A stretch of DNA of 40,153 nt. Source: Roseisolibacter sp. H3M3-2 (lineage in GTDB: Bacteria; Gemmatimonadota; Gemmatimonadetes; Gemmatimonadales; Gemmatimonadaceae). Below are positions 15,139 to 27,728 of the stretch, piece after piece. The notes below the pieces were generated by a model that saw only the letters and a list, made by a program, of their open reading frames with translations, searched no databases and was not told the origin of the DNA. Both the position numbers and the translations under genes were made by a program. The stretch is from NCBI RefSeq assembly GCF_029211165.1, contig NZ_JARGEK010000005.1:1-40153 (forward strand), given 5' to 3'. Each line of letters starts with the position of its first letter. Position 1 is the stretch's first letter.

Positions 15139-17931
15139 TCAGCCCTCCCGCCGCACGCTGAGCGCGCCGGGCTCCCCGTCGTCGAGCGCGGCGTGCGCCG
15201 CCGCCAGGCGGGCCACCGGGACCCGGAAGGGCGAGCACGACACGTAGTCCACGCCGCTCCGGTGGAAGAACCGCACGGACTTCGGCTCGCCCCCGTGCTC
15301 GCCGCAGACGCCGACCTTGAGGTCCGCGCGCGTCGAGCGCCCGTCGAAGATCGCGCGCCGCACGATCTTGCCGACGCCGTCCTGGTCGAGCACCTGGAAC
15401 GGGTCCTCCTCGAAGATCCCCTTCTCGATGTAGGCGCCGAGGAAGCGGCCGGCGTCGTCGCGCGACAGCCCGAGCACCGTCTGCGTCAGGTCGTTGGTGC
15501 CGAAGCTGAAGAACTCCGCCGACCGCGCGATCTCGTCGGCCGTCAGCGCGGCGCGCGGCAGCTCGATCATCGTGCCGACGAGGTAGGGGACCGGCTCGCC
15601 CATCGCGCCCATCACGTCGTCGGCGACCTTCCGGATGATTGCCGCCTGGTGCTCGAACTCCTTCACCGTGGCGACCAGCGGGATCATGATCTCGGGGCGC
15701 ACGTCGTGACCGCGGCGCGAGCTGCGCACCGCCGCCTCGAAGATCGCCCGCGACTGCATCTCCGTGATCTCGGGGTAGGTGATCCCGAGGCGGCACCCGC
15801 GGTGACCGAGCATGGGGTTCGCCTCGCGCAGGTCGTCGACGATGCGGTGCAGCTCGTCGCGCCCCATCCCGAGCGTGCGCGCCAGCAGCTTCGACTCCTC
15901 GCCGCCGTGCGGCAGGAACTCGTGCAGCGGCGGGTCGAGCAGGCGGATCGTGACCGGGAAGCCGCGCATCGCCTCGAAGATCCCCTCGAAGTCGGCGCGC
16001 TGCATCGGGAGCAGCTTCGCCAGCGCGCGCCGGCGCCCCCCCTCCTCGCGGGCGACGATCATCTCGCGCATCGCGGTGATGCGGTCGCCCTCGAAGAACA
16101 TGTGCTCCGTGCGACAGAGCCCGATCCCCTCGGCGCCGAAGGCGCGCGCCATGCGGGCGTCGCGCGGGGTGTCGGCGTTCGCGCGGACCTTCAGCGAGCG
16201 CACCTCGTCCGCCCAGCCGAGCACGCGCGAGAAGGCGCGGTAGGTCGGCGCGCGGTCGGCCATCAGCTGCCCGCCCACGACGCGCACGATCTCGCTCGGC
16301 ACCGTCGGCAGGTCGCCGGCGTAGACCTGCCCGCTGGCGCCGTCGAGGGTGATCCAGTCGCCCTCGGCCACCGTCGCGCCGCCCGCGGAGAAGCGGCGGC
16401 GCTCGTGGTCGACGTGGACCTCCTTCGCGCCGACGACGGCGCACTTGCCCATCCCGCGCGCCACGACCGCGGCGTGGCTGGTCATCCCGCCGCGCGACGT
16501 CAGGATGGCGCGCGCGGCGACCATCCCGTGGAAGTCCTCGGGCGTCGTCTCCTCGCGGACGAGGATCACCGCCTCGCCGCCGGCCGCGCGCTTCTCCGCC
16601 GTGTCGGGGTCGAACACCGCGCGCCCGCTGGCCGCGCCGGGGCTGGCCGGCAGCCCGCCGGCGATCGGCGTCGCGCGCACCGCCGAGTCGATCACGGGGT
16701 GCAGCAGCTGGTCGACCTGCGCGGGGACGACGCGCCGCACCGCCTCGGCGCGGTCGATGAGCCCCTCGCGCACCATCTCGTCGGCGATGCGCACCGCGGC
16801 GGCGGCGGCGCGCTTGCCGGTGCGCGTCTGCAGCAGGTAGAGCCTCCCGCGCTCGACGGTGAACTCGATGTCCTGCATCTCGCGGAAGTGCGCCTCGAGC
16901 CGCTGCTGCGTCTCCAGCAGCTCGGCGTAGGCGCCCGGGAGGCGCTCGGCCATCTCCTCGATGCGCAGCGGCGTGCGGATGCCGGCCACCACGTCCTCGC
17001 CCTGCGCGTTGACGAGGAACTCGCCGTAGAAGCGCCGCTCCCCCGTCGACGGGTCGCGGGTGAAGGCGACGCCGGTGCCCGAGTCGTCGCCCATGTTCCC
17101 GAACACCATCGCCACCACGTTCACGCCGGTGCCGAGCGTGTCGGGGATCCCGTTCACGCGGCGGTAGTCGACCGCCTTCTTGAGCGTCCACGAGCGCCAC
17201 ACCGCCTCGATGGCGCCCCACAGCTGCTCGCGCGGGTCCATCGGGAACTCGCGGCCGGTCGCGTTGCGGACGAGCGCCTTGTACTCCTCGCTCAGCGTGC
17301 GCAGCGCGCCCTCCGACAGCTCCGCGTCGGTGGCGACGCCCTCGGTGAGCCGCTTGGCGCCGAGCAGCTGCTCGAAGCGCGCGACGGGGACGCCGAGGAC
17401 GACGTCGCCGTACATCTGCAGGAAGCGGCGGTAGGAGTCGAACGCGAAGCGCGCGTTGCCGCTGTGCCGTGCGAGGCCCTGGACCGTGCGGTCGTTGAGG
17501 CCGAGGTTGAGGATCGTCTCCATCATCCCCGGCATCGACACGGCGGCGCCGGAGCGCACCGAGACGAGCAGCGGGTCGGTCGGGTCGCCGAACCGACGGC
17601 CGGCGGTCTCCTCGAGCCGCGCGAGCGCGCGCGCGACCTCGTCGCGCAGCCCGGACGGCGGCGCGCCGCCGCGCAAGTACTCCACGCAGGCGGCGCAGGC
17701 GATCGTGAACCCCGGCGGGACCGGCACGCCGAGATTGGTCATCTCGGCGAGGTTGGCGCCCTTCCCGCCGAGCACCGCCTTCATGTCCTTCGTGCCCTCG
17801 GCGGCGCCGCCGCCGAAGGCGTAGACCAGGCGACCGTCGCCGCCCGCCGCCCCGTCAGCAGCCGCAGCCGAATCGGAGCTTGTCGGGGTCGGTCGGGGGT
17901 GGGGTGGGGTAGTCGCCGGAGAAGCAGGCAT
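15139..17931 (-). CDS. ppdK: Pyruvate, phosphate dikinase
   Basis: A 930-residue PPDK. The N-terminal ATP-grasp domain has FGGGAAEGTKDMKAVLGGKG and SVRSGAAVSMPGMMETILN. The swivelling domain carries the phospho-acceptor H486 in GGMTSHAAVVARGMGK. The C-terminal pyruvate/PEP barrel has GTNDLTQ and the catalytic C876 in GVCGEHGG. It interconverts pyruvate+ATP+Pi and PEP+AMP+PPi. Oddly, the only usable ATG lies 77 bases inside purF, in another frame, which gives the protein a Pro/Thr/Ala-rich N-terminal extension of about 34 residues before the usual LVYAFGGG. The sole alternative is a CTG just before that motif. It is the last gene of the purine operon. Confidence 0.95.
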   Translation of the reverse strand: MPASPATTPPHPRPTPTSSDSAAAADGAAGGDGRLVYAFGGGAAEGTKDMKAVLGGKGANLAEMTNLGVPVPPGFTIACAACVEYLRGGAPPSGLRDEVARALARLEETAGRRFGDPTDPLLVSVRSGAAVSMPGMMETILNLGLNDRTVQGLARHSGNARFAFDSYRRFLQMYGDVVLGVPVARFEQLLGAKRLTEGVATDAELSEGALRTLSEEYKALVRNATGREFPMDPREQLWGAIEAVWRSWTLKKAVDYRRVNGIPDTLGTGVNVVAMVFGNMGDDSGTGVAFTRDPSTGERRFYGEFLVNAQGEDVVAGIRTPLRIEEMAERLPGAYAELLETQQRLEAHFREMQDIEFTVERGRLYLLQTRTGKRAAAAAVRIADEMVREGLIDRAEAVRRVVPAQVDQLLHPVIDSAVRATPIAGGLPASPGAASGRAVFDPDTAEKRAAGGEAVILVREETTPEDFHGMVAARAILTSRGGMTSHAAVVARGMGKCAVVGAKEVHVDHERRRFSAGGATVAEGDWITLDGASGQVYAGDLPTVPSEIVRVVGGQLMADRAPTYRAFSRVLGWADEVRSLKVRANADTPRDARMARAFGAEGIGLCRTEHMFFEGDRITAMREMIVAREEGGRRRALAKLLPMQRADFEGIFEAMRGFPVTIRLLDPPLHEFLPHGGEESKLLARTLGMGRDELHRIVDDLREANPMLGHRGCRLGITYPEITEMQSRAIFEAAVRSSRRGHDVRPEIMIPLVATVKEFEHQAAIIRKVADDVMGAMGEPVPYLVGTMIELPRAALTADEIARSAEFFSFGTNDLTQTVLGLSRDDAGRFLGAYIEKGIFEEDPFQVLDQDGVGKIVRRAIFDGRSTRADLKVGVCGEHGGEPKSVRFFHRSGVDYVSCSPFRVPVARLAAAHAALDDGEPGALSVRREG

Positions 17932-19240
17932 GGCAGAAGCCGGTCGGACCGGAGGGGACCGAGGACAGCATCCCGTCCAGCGAGAGGTAGCCCAGCGAGT
18001 CCACGCCGATGGCGTGGGCGATCTCCTCGAGCGAGAGGTTGGCCGCGATCAGCTCCTCCCGGTTCGGGGTGTCGATCCCGTAGTAGCACGGCCCCGTGAT
18101 CGGCGCCGAGCTCACGCGCATGTGCACTTCCCGGGCCCCCGCCGCGCGCACCATCGCCACCAGCCCGCGCGTCGTCGTCCCGCGGACGATCGAGTCGTCG
18201 ACCATCACCACGCTCTTCCCCTCGAGCACCTCGCGCACCGCGTTGTACTTCACGCGCACCTTCGAGTCGCGGTCGCCCTGCGTCGGCTGGATGAACGTCC
18301 GGCCGACGTAATGGTTCCGGATCAGCGCCAGCTCGTACGACAGCCCCGCCTCCTCGGCGAAGCCGAGCGCCGCGGAGTTCGACGAGTCGGGGACGGAGAA
18401 GACGAGGTCCGCCCCCGGCGCGGGGCACTCGCGCGCCAGCTGCCGGCCGAGCGCGCGGCGCGCGCGGTCGACGGAGCCGCCGAAGATGCGGCTGTCGGGG
18501 CGCGCGAAGTACACGTGCTCGAAGACGCACTTCCGCGCCTCCTGCCGCGGGAAGGGGAAGGAGCTGCGCACCCCCTCGGCGTCGACGGCGACCACCTCGC
18601 CCGGCTCCACGTCGCGCACGTACGTCGCGCCGACGATGTCGAGGGCGCAGGTCTCGGACGCGAACACCGCCGCGCCGTTCAGCTCCCCCATGACGAGCGG
18701 GCGCCAGCCGCGCGGGTCGCGGGCGGCGACGAGCGTGTCGCCGAGCACGATGAGCAGGCAGTACGCGCCCTCGACGCCCTGCAGCGCCTCGGACACGCGC
18801 CCCTCGGGGGTGCGGGCGCTGGCGCGGGCGATGCGGTGCACGATGGCCTCGCTGTCCATCGTCGACTGGAAGATCGCGCCCTGCTCCTCCAGCTCGAAGC
18901 GCAGCTCCGTCGCGTTGGTCAGGTTGCCGTTGTGCGCGAGCGCGATGTGGCCGCCGCGCGAGCGGGCGAGCACCGGCTGCGCGTTCTCGAGCGTCGACGA
19001 GCCGGCCGTGCTGTAGCGCGTGTGGCCGATGGCCGTGCCGCCGCCGCGCAGCGTCTCGACCTCCTCCTCCAGCAGCCCCTCGCTGACGAGGCCCATGCGC
19101 TTCATGACGTGCGCCTCGCCGGCGCGGTCGAGCGCCGCGATCCCGGCCGACTCCTGGCCGCGGTGCTGCAGGGAGTACAGGCCGAGCTGCGTGACGGCCG
19201 CCGCGTCGGGGTGGCCGCGCAGGCCGAAGATGCCGCACAT
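17855..19240 (-). CDS. purF: Amidophosphoribosyltransferase
   Basis: A 461-residue enzyme that makes phosphoribosylamine from PRPP and glutamine, the first committed step of purine synthesis. The N-terminal nucleophile is C2 directly after Met (MCGIFGLRG), so no propeptide is present. GHTRYSTAGSS, AHNGNLTNA and the PRPP-binding VVMVDDSIVRGTT (about residues 345-357) are visible. The C-terminus has the conserved FCHACFSGDYP followed by a short tail ending Gly-Cys-Gly-Cys. The tail region is shared, in another frame, with the start of ppdK. It lies 14 bases downstream of purL. Confidence 0.96.
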   Translation of the reverse strand: MCGIFGLRGHPDAAAVTQLGLYSLQHRGQESAGIAALDRAGEAHVMKRMGLVSEGLLEEEVETLRGGGTAIGHTRYSTAGSSTLENAQPVLARSRGGHIALAHNGNLTNATELRFELEEQGAIFQSTMDSEAIVHRIARASARTPEGRVSEALQGVEGAYCLLIVLGDTLVAARDPRGWRPLVMGELNGAAVFASETCALDIVGATYVRDVEPGEVVAVDAEGVRSSFPFPRQEARKCVFEHVYFARPDSRIFGGSVDRARRALGRQLARECPAPGADLVFSVPDSSNSAALGFAEEAGLSYELALIRNHYVGRTFIQPTQGDRDSKVRVKYNAVREVLEGKSVVMVDDSIVRGTTTRGLVAMVRAAGAREVHMRVSSAPITGPCYYGIDTPNREELIAANLSLEEIAHAIGVDSLGYLSLDGMLSSVPSGPTGFCHACFSGDYPTPPPTDPDKLRFGCGC

Positions 19241-19254
19241 CTATTGGGTCCTGG

Positions 19255-21564
<2,310 letters not shown>

Positions 21565-21584
21565 GGTGCGGTGGTCGGGGTGGG

Positions 21585-21887
21585 TCAGTCCTTCGGGTTG
21601 AACAGCCCGCCGAGGAAGCTGCGGCGCGAGGTCTCGTCGGTGCGCTCGAGGATCGCCAGCTCGCCCTTGTCGAGCCACGTCCCGCCGCACGACGCGCACT
21701 CGTCGATCTTGACGCTGTGGTGCACGCGCTCGACGAGCGTCCCCCCGCAGCGCGGGCAGGTCATCGCCGCGGTGGCGGCGCTGGCGCGCTCGGCGTCGCG
21801 CTGCTCGCGCATCTTCGCGATCAGCTCCGCGTTCTGGCGCGCGAAGTACTCCTCCTCGTTGCGGCTCGGCTTGTCCTCGGTGGCCAT
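21585..21887 (-). CDS. Small zinc-ribbon protein (TFIIB-type zinc finger)
   Basis: 100 residues. The N-terminal half is a charged, helical, probably coiled-coil segment rich in Glu, Arg and Ala. The C-terminal half is a zf-TFIIB ribbon with C44-x2-C47 (CPRCGG) and C64-x2-C67 in [17 protein letters not shown]. The C-terminus is [10 protein letters not shown]. The function of this protein type is not known; it probably binds zinc and perhaps a protein or nucleic acid. It lies between purQ and purL in the purine operon, with gaps of 20-25 bases on each side, so it is co-transcribed with the FGAM synthase subunits. Confidence 0.85.
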   Translation of the reverse strand: MATEDKPSRNEEEYFARQNAELIAKMREQRDAERASAATAAMTCPRCGGTLVERVHHSVKIDECASCGGTWLDKGELAILERTDETSRRSFLGGLFNPKD

Positions 21888-21912
21888 GGGCGGTGTCGGG
21901 TCAGGGTTCGGG

Positions 21913-22601
<689 letters not shown>

Positions 22602-22605
<4 letters not shown>

Positions 22606-22862
22606 ACCGGCACCACCTGCTCGATCTCGAAGTCCTCGGTGACCGGGTTGGCGAGGAGCTTCTCGCACATCTCGGCGGCGCGGCGGCCGGCCTCCGCGGC
22701 GTCGGCCGCGCGCGTCTCGACCACCACGTGGCGCCCGACGCGGACGTCGCCGACCTCGGGGAAGCCCAGCGAGTGGAGCGCGTCGGCGACGGCCTTGCCC
22801 TGCGGGTCCAGGATGCCTCGGCGGGGGACGACGCGGATCTCGATGCGGAAGGAGGCGGTCAT
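22602..22862 (-). CDS. purS: Phosphoribosylformylglycinamidine synthase subunit PurS
   Basis: 86 residues, the standard PurS size. Recognisable family features are the first strand [21 protein letters not shown], the [19 protein letters not shown] motif and the C-terminal [10 protein letters not shown]. PurS bridges PurL and PurQ and is needed for ammonia channelling in the three-protein enzyme. Its ATG overlaps the pssA stop and its stop overlaps the purQ start (both ATGA), so the three genes are likely translationally coupled. Confidence 0.96.
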
Positions 22863-23767
22863 GTCGGGGAGTCGGGCGGGAGAGCGGGCTTGCGGCGTCG
22901 GCGGCGGCGGCGGCCGAGCAGCCGGTCGTCGTCCGGGGGCGGCTCGTCGTCGCGCATCCCGTACGAGTCCACCGGGTCGTCGGGATCGTCGTCGTCGTCG
23001 CCGCGGCGCGGCCGGTCGCCCGGCCACTCGAACAGCGCCAGCAGCAGCGCGCGCCCGAGCCCCCACACGAGGTAGCCGACGCCGAAGAGGAAGAAGAAGT
23101 ACTTGGAGAAGAAGATCCCGCCGACGACGATCGCGAGGACGCCGAGCAGCCCGGCGAGGCCGCGCCAGGAGCGCACGCCGACCTTGGGCCACGACGGGTA
23201 CGGGACGGTGCTGCTCATCATCGCCGCCAGCAGGAGCATCAGCGCCGGCATGATCTCCTGCCACGGCAGGTCGACGATGCGGGTCTCCTGATACAGGCGG
23301 GTCTGCGTGAACCAGTAGTACGTCGCCAGCGTGCCGCCGGCGGCCGGGCTGGGGAGCCCGATGAAGTACGTCTTCGACGCGCCCGCCTGCGTGACGTTGA
23401 ACCGCGCGAGGCGGAAGACGGCGCTGGCGACGTAGATGAAGACCGGCAGCCACCCCCACCCCTGCTGCGGGAGCACGCGGTAGTACACGATCATCGCCGG
23501 CGCGAGGCCGAACGAGATCGCGTCGACCAGCGAGTCGAGCTGCTCGCCGAGCTGCGTGCCGGTGCGGGTCGCGCGCGCCACCGCCCCGTCGAACAGGTCG
23601 CAGACGCCGCCGAAGACGATGCAGCGGACGGCGGTCTCGAAGTTCCCGTGCGACGCCGAGATGATGGCGTAGATGCCGAAGCCGAGGTTCGCGAGCGTGA
23701 ACCCGTTGGGGAGCCAGGGCCCGGCGGCGCGCCGCACGTTGGGGCGCCGGAAGGCGGGGCGCCGCAT
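22859..23767 (-). CDS. pssA: CDP-diacylglycerol-serine O-phosphatidyltransferase
   Basis: About 302 residues with ATG 23767 (GTG 23779 would add four). A membrane enzyme with seven to eight hydrophobic segments. The CDP-alcohol phosphotransferase motif D-x2-D-G-x2-A-R-x8-G-x3-D-x3-D is complete in [18 protein letters not shown] plus GEQLDSLVD. The N-terminal [12 protein letters not shown] is typical of the Bacillus-type (type II) phosphatidylserine synthase. It makes phosphatidylserine from CDP-diacylglycerol and serine. A C-terminal extension of about 55 residues is first strongly acidic (runs of Asp), then strongly basic (runs of Arg). It sits between purC and purS, with no psd nearby. Confidence 0.92.
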   Translation of the reverse strand: MRRPAFRRPNVRRAAGPWLPNGFTLANLGFGIYAIISASHGNFETAVRCIVFGGVCDLFDGAVARATRTGTQLGEQLDSLVDAISFGLAPAMIVYYRVLPQQGWGWLPVFIYVASAVFRLARFNVTQAGASKTYFIGLPSPAAGGTLATYYWFTQTRLYQETRIVDLPWQEIMPALMLLLAAMMSSTVPYPSWPKVGVRSWRGLAGLLGVLAIVVGGIFFSKYFFFLFGVGYLVWGLGRALLLALFEWPGDRPRRGDDDDDPDDPVDSYGMRDDEPPPDDDRLLGRRRRRRRKPALPPDSPT

Positions 23768-23845
23768 GGCGGCCGTCACGGGCGCGCGCTGTCCACGGGG
23801 GGACGGCGTCGGACGCGGGCGAGTCTCACGGCAGCGGGGTGGTCG

Positions 23846-24769
23846 TCACGAGGTGGCGAGGTCCAGCGCGGCGCCGGTCAGCCGCCGGTACGCATCAAGA
23901 TAGCGGAGGCTGGTGGCCTGGACGACCTCGGGAGGCAAGGTCGGCGCCGGCGCCTCGCCGTTCCAGCGGCCGGCCCGCCGCTCCGCGTCGAGCCAGTCGC
24001 GCAGCGGCTGCTTGTCGAAGCTCGGCTGCCCGCGCCCCGGCGCGTAGCCGTCGGCGGGCCAGAAGCGCGAGCTGTCGGGGGTCAGCACCTCGTCGATCAG
24101 GAGCGTCCGCCCGTCGCGGGCGCCGAACTCGAACTTCGTGTCGGCGATGATGATCCCCCGCTCGGCGGCCAGGTCGCGGCCGGCCGCGTAGACGAGCTGC
24201 GCCAGACGCTCGAGCTCGGATGCGCGGTCCGCGCCGAGCAGCTCGGCGACCTTCGAGGGCGGGATGTTCTCGTCGTGCCCCGTCTCGGCCTTGGTGGCGG
24301 GGCTGAAGCGCGGCGGGTCGAACCGCTCGCTCTCGCGCAGCCCCGGCGCCAGCGGCTCGCCGGCCAGCGTCCCCGCCTCGCGGTACTCCTTCCACGCCGA
24401 GCCGGAGAGGTAGCCGCGGACCACGCACTCGACCGGGTAGACCTCGGTGCGCACGCAGAGCATCGCCCGGCCACGCAGCAGGTCGCGGTGCGGCGCGAGC
24501 GCCGGGACCTCGGCGACGATGGCGTCGGCGTCGGCGCTGAGCATGTGGTGGGCGACCACCCCCTCCAGCCGCCGCAGCCACCACGCCGTGAGCTGCGTCA
24601 GGACCGCGCCCTTGTGCGGGATCGCCTCGGCCATGACCACGTCGAAGGCGCTGACCCGGTCGGTCGCGACGAGGAGCACGCGGTCGTCGCCGACGGCGTA
24701 GACGTCGCGCACCTTGCCGCGCCGCACCACCGGCAGCGGGAGGTCGGTCCCGCGGAGCGCGCCGCTCAT
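23846..24769 (-). CDS. purC: Phosphoribosylaminoimidazole-succinocarboxamide synthase
   Basis: A 307-residue SAICAR synthase of the longer, yeast-like type (the common bacterial form is about 240 residues). It begins [35 protein letters not shown]. It also contains [17 protein letters not shown], the [15 protein letters not shown] motif, the IADTKFEFG segment and [17 protein letters not shown]. It joins CAIR and aspartate using ATP. ATG 24769 overlaps the purB stop, and a strong ribosome-binding site GAGGAGGTG lies just upstream, inside purB. The frame upstream remains open through purB and htrA, but only because of composition. Confidence 0.96.
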   Translation of the reverse strand: MSGALRGTDLPLPVVRRGKVRDVYAVGDDRVLLVATDRVSAFDVVMAEAIPHKGAVLTQLTAWWLRRLEGVVAHHMLSADADAIVAEVPALAPHRDLLRGRAMLCVRTEVYPVECVVRGYLSGSAWKEYREAGTLAGEPLAPGLRESERFDPPRFSPATKAETGHDENIPPSKVAELLGADRASELERLAQLVYAAGRDLAAERGIIIADTKFEFGARDGRTLLIDEVLTPDSSRFWPADGYAPGRGQPSFDKQPLRDWLDAERRAGRWNGEAPAPTLPPEVVQATSLRYLDAYRRLTGAALDLATS

Positions 24770-26226
24770 ACGCGCACCTCCTCGGGCGCGGCCGACGCCT
24801 CGGCGGCGTGCGCGTCGAGCAGGGGCTGCACGACCTCCTCGAGGAACTCGTCCACCTGGCGCGGGGCCCGGCCGACGAAGCGCCCCGGCTGCAGCGTCTC
24901 GCGCAGCTCGTCGAGCGACAGCCCGAGCGCCGTGAACTCCGCGTCGCCCGCGAGCCGGTCGAGCAGGTCGTTGCGCGCCGCGCCGCCGTCCTTGAGCGCC
25001 CGCGCCGACTCGACGCTGTGGCGGCGGATCACCTCGTGCACCGCCTGCCGGTCGCCCCCCGCGCGCACGGCGCGGACGATGATCTCCTCGGTCGCCATGA
25101 ACGGCAGCTCGTCGTCGACGCGGCGGCGGATGCGGGCCGGGTGGACCTCCAGCCCGGCCGCCACGTTGCCGTAGAGCACGAGGATCGCGTCGGTAGCGAG
25201 GAAGCTCTCCGGGATCGCCAGCCGGCGGTTGGCCGAGTCGTCGAGGGTGCGCTCGAAGTACTGGACCGCGTGCGTCTGGTTGGCGTTGGTCTCGAGCGAG
25301 AGGACGAAGCGCGCCAGCGCGTTGATCCGCTCGCAGCGCATCGGGTTGCGCTTGTACGCCATCGCGGACGAGCCGATCTGCTCCTTCTCGAACGGCTCCT
25401 CGATCTCGCCGAACGCCTGCAGCATGCGCAGGTCGGACGCGAACTTGGCCGCGCTGGCGGCCACGCCCGAGACGGCCGACAGCACGTGCGCGTCGACCTT
25501 GCGCGAGTACGTCTGCCCGGTGACCGGCATGGCGGCCGCGAAGCCCATCTTCTCGGTCACGCGGCGGTCGAGCTCGCGCACCTTCGCGTGGTCGCCGTCG
25601 AACAGCGACAGGAAGCTCGCCTGCGTGCCCGTCGTCCCCTTCACGCCGCGGAAGGGGAGGGTGGCGATGCGGTGGTCGAGGTCCGCCAGGTCGAGCACGA
25701 GGTCCTGCATCCAGAGCGCGGCCCGCTTGCCGACGGTGACCAGCTGCGCCGGCTGCAGGTGCGTGTAGCCGAGCGCGGGCTCGTCGCGCCACCGCCGCGC
25801 GAACGCCGCCAGCGCGCCCAGCGTCGCCAGGACCTTGGCGCGCAGGATCTCCAGCCCGCGCCGCATCAGGAGCAGGTCGCCGTTGTCGGTGACGTAGCAG
25901 CTGGTGGCGCCGAGGTGGATGTACCGGCGGGCCTCCGGGGCGACGTCGGCGAAGGCGTGGACGTGCGCCATCACATCGTGGCGGAAGCGCTTCTCGTAGC
26001 CGGCGACCGCGGCGAAGTCGATGTCGTCGAGGTGGTCGCGCATCTGGGCGACGGCCGCCTCGGGGATGTCGACGCCGAGCTCGCGCTCGGCCTCGGCGAG
26101 GGCCAGCCAGAGGCGGCGCCAGAGCCCGTGCCGCTCCTGCGGCGACCAGAGGGCGAGCATCGCGCGCGAGGCGTAGCGCTCGGCGAGCGGCGAGGAGTAG
26201 CGGGCGGTCGGGGCGTCGGCGGTCAC
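24766..26226 (-). CDS. purB: Adenylosuccinate lyase
   Basis: 486 residues, near the length of animal ADSL and longer than the 430-residue Bacillus form. It belongs to the fumarase/aspartase superfamily, with the signature loop [17 protein letters not shown] (the catalytic Ser loop), the [10 protein letters not shown] segment and the [15 protein letters not shown] region. It acts twice in purine synthesis: SAICAR to AICAR, and adenylosuccinate to AMP. The start is GTG 26226. It is the first gene of the purine block, 57 bases after the htrA stop. That gap contains a hairpin, but I could not recognise a convincing promoter, so purB may be read from an upstream promoter. Confidence 0.95.
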   Translation of the reverse strand: MTADAPTARYSSPLAERYASRAMLALWSPQERHGLWRRLWLALAEAERELGVDIPEAAVAQMRDHLDDIDFAAVAGYEKRFRHDVMAHVHAFADVAPEARRYIHLGATSCYVTDNGDLLLMRRGLEILRAKVLATLGALAAFARRWRDEPALGYTHLQPAQLVTVGKRAALWMQDLVLDLADLDHRIATLPFRGVKGTTGTQASFLSLFDGDHAKVRELDRRVTEKMGFAAAMPVTGQTYSRKVDAHVLSAVSGVAASAAKFASDLRMLQAFGEIEEPFEKEQIGSSAMAYKRNPMRCERINALARFVLSLETNANQTHAVQYFERTLDDSANRRLAIPESFLATDAILVLYGNVAAGLEVHPARIRRRVDDELPFMATEEIIVRAVRAGGDRQAVHEVIRRHSVESARALKDGGAARNDLLDRLAGDAEFTALGLSLDELRETLQPGRFVGRAPRQVDEFLEEVVQPLLDAHAAEASAAPEEVRV

Positions 26227-26244
26227 GGCGTATCGTGGAGCGGC

Positions 26245-26277
26245 GCGAGGGCGGCGACGGTGGTCGCGCGCCCTCGC
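26245..26277. terminator. Hairpin between htrA and purB
   Basis: Nested stems: outer GCGAGGGC (26245-26252) with GCCCTCGC (26270-26277), and inner GCGAC (26254-26258) with GTCGC (26263-26267), separated by one- and two-base bulges. It starts 7 bases after the htrA stop on the minus strand. There is no T-run, so it may act as a partial terminator or mRNA-stability element between htrA and the purine genes. Confidence 0.45.
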
Positions 26278-26283
26278 AGCGGG

Positions 26284-27726
26284 TCACTGGCGGAGGATGA
26301 CGTCGGTGAAGCTGTAGCGGCCCTGTCGTTCGAAGAAGATCCGCATCGGACCTCGGCCGGCGTAGTAGTCGAGCGCGCGGGCCACGTCGTCCGCGCTCGT
26401 GATGCCGGCCTGGTTGATCTGCACGATCACGTCGCCCGGCTCGAGGCCGATCTCGGTGGCGACGCGCTCGGACGCCTGGTACACTAGCGCCCCGCTGCTC
26501 GCCTGCAGGCGCCGCTCGGCGCGGATGGCCGCGGTCACGGTGACCAGCTGCAGCTCGCGCAGCACCGTGACCTTGGGCGCGGTGACCTCGGGGAGGTCGC
26601 CGACGCGCACCGTGCTCGCCACGTCGCGGCCGCCGCGCCGCACCGCGACCGCGACGTCCTCGCCCGGCCGCAGGTCGAGGAGCGCGGCCTCCCAGTCGAA
26701 CGGGTTGCGCACGGTGCGCGTCCCGACGCGGACGATCTGGTCGCCGGCGGCGATGCCGGCGCGCGCGGCCGGGGAGCCGGGGACGATGGCGCGCACCACC
26801 GCGCCGGCGGTCAGCAGGTCGCGCGGCGAGGTCGCCGCCTCGGGGGTGCGCAGGACGACGCCGATCCACGGCCGCCGCACGGTGCCGTGCGCCAGCAGGT
26901 CCTCGACCACGCGGCGCGCGCGGTTGATCGGGATCGCGAAGCCGAGTCCCACCGAGCCGCCCGACGGCGTGTAGATCGAGCTGTTGACGCCGATCACCTC
27001 GCCGTCGGCGTTGATGAGCGGCCCGCCCGAGTTGCCGGGGTTGATCGCCGCGTCCGTCTGGATCATGTCGAGCGACGCGCCGGCGCCGTCCTGCCCGCCG
27101 CCGACCAGGTTGCGCCCGGTCGCGGAGATCACGCCCGCCGAGACCGACGGCTCGGCGTTGCCCAGCACGAAGCCGAACGGGTTGCCGATCGCCACCGCCC
27201 ACTCGCCGACGAGCAGCGAGTCGGAGTTCCCGAGCGGCGCGACGGGGAGCCCGCGCGCCTCGACCTTCAGCACCGCGAGGTCGTTGCTCTCGTCGGCGCC
27301 GACGACGCGCGCGGTGTAGGTCGTGCCGTCGCGCCGCGCCACGGAGACGCGCGAGGCGCCGGCGACGACGTGCGCGTTGGTGACGACCACGCCGTCCTCG
27401 CGGACGAAGAAGCCTGTCCCGATGCCCGCGCGCCGCTGCTCGCCGGGGCGGCGGCCGAAGAACAGGTCGAACGGGTCCGCGGGCATCCGCTCGACCGACT
27501 CGGTCTGCACGGTCACGACGGCCGGCGCGACGCGGGCGACCGCGGTCACCACGGCGGTGCGCCGCGGCGCGGTGACCGCCGCCGACCCGGGCTCGGGGAG
27601 GCGCGCCGAGGCGGGGATCGTCGGGGGCGGCGCCGGGTTCTGCGCCGGGGCGTCGGCGGGCGCGCCGCCGCCGCACCCGGCCAGCAGCGCGGCGACCAGC
27701 CCCCGGGACCACCGCGGACGGCGCAC
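26284..27726 (-). CDS. HtrA/DegP-family serine protease, predicted lipoprotein, two PDZ domains
   Basis: 480 residues. The N-terminus is a lipoprotein signal with the lipobox LLAG-C18, followed by a Gly/Ala/Pro-rich linker to about residue 55. The trypsin-like domain has the triad H119 (TNAHVVAG), D149 ([10 protein letters not shown]) and S233 (NPGNSGGPL). A first PDZ lies at about residues 285-370 and a second at about 395-470, ending in [16 protein letters not shown]. It should act as a periplasmic chaperone-protease anchored in a membrane. GTG 27726 is the only start placing the lipobox correctly, 2 bases after the upstream stop. A lipid-anchored form is less usual than a cleaved signal peptide. 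Confidence 0.93.
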   Translation of the reverse strand: MRRPRWSRGLVAALLAGCGGGAPADAPAQNPAPPPTIPASARLPEPGSAAVTAPRRTAVVTAVARVAPAVVTVQTESVERMPADPFDLFFGRRPGEQRRAGIGTGFFVREDGVVVTNAHVVAGASRVSVARRDGTTYTARVVGADESNDLAVLKVEARGLPVAPLGNSDSLLVGEWAVAIGNPFGFVLGNAEPSVSAGVISATGRNLVGGGQDGAGASLDMIQTDAAINPGNSGGPLINADGEVIGVNSSIYTPSGGSVGLGFAIPINRARRVVEDLLAHGTVRRPWIGVVLRTPEAATSPRDLLTAGAVVRAIVPGSPAARAGIAAGDQIVRVGTRTVRNPFDWEAALLDLRPGEDVAVAVRRGGRDVASTVRVGDLPEVTAPKVTVLRELQLVTVTAAIRAERRLQASSGALVYQASERVATEIGLEPGDVIVQINQAGITSADDVARALDYYAGRGPMRIFFERQGRYSFTDVILRQ

Positions 27727-27728
27727 GG

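Noticed and set aside
26227-26283. A purine riboswitch or PurR-type operator ahead of purB
   Set aside because: The 57-base gap holds only a GC hairpin and is too short for a purine aptamer; no PurBox-like repeats were seen.
23846-27712. A single giant open frame joining purC to sequence opposite or within purB and htrA
   Set aside because: Only the purC part has protein-family character; the rest is the wrong frame of purB and htrA, and purC has its own ATG with a strong ribosome-binding site.
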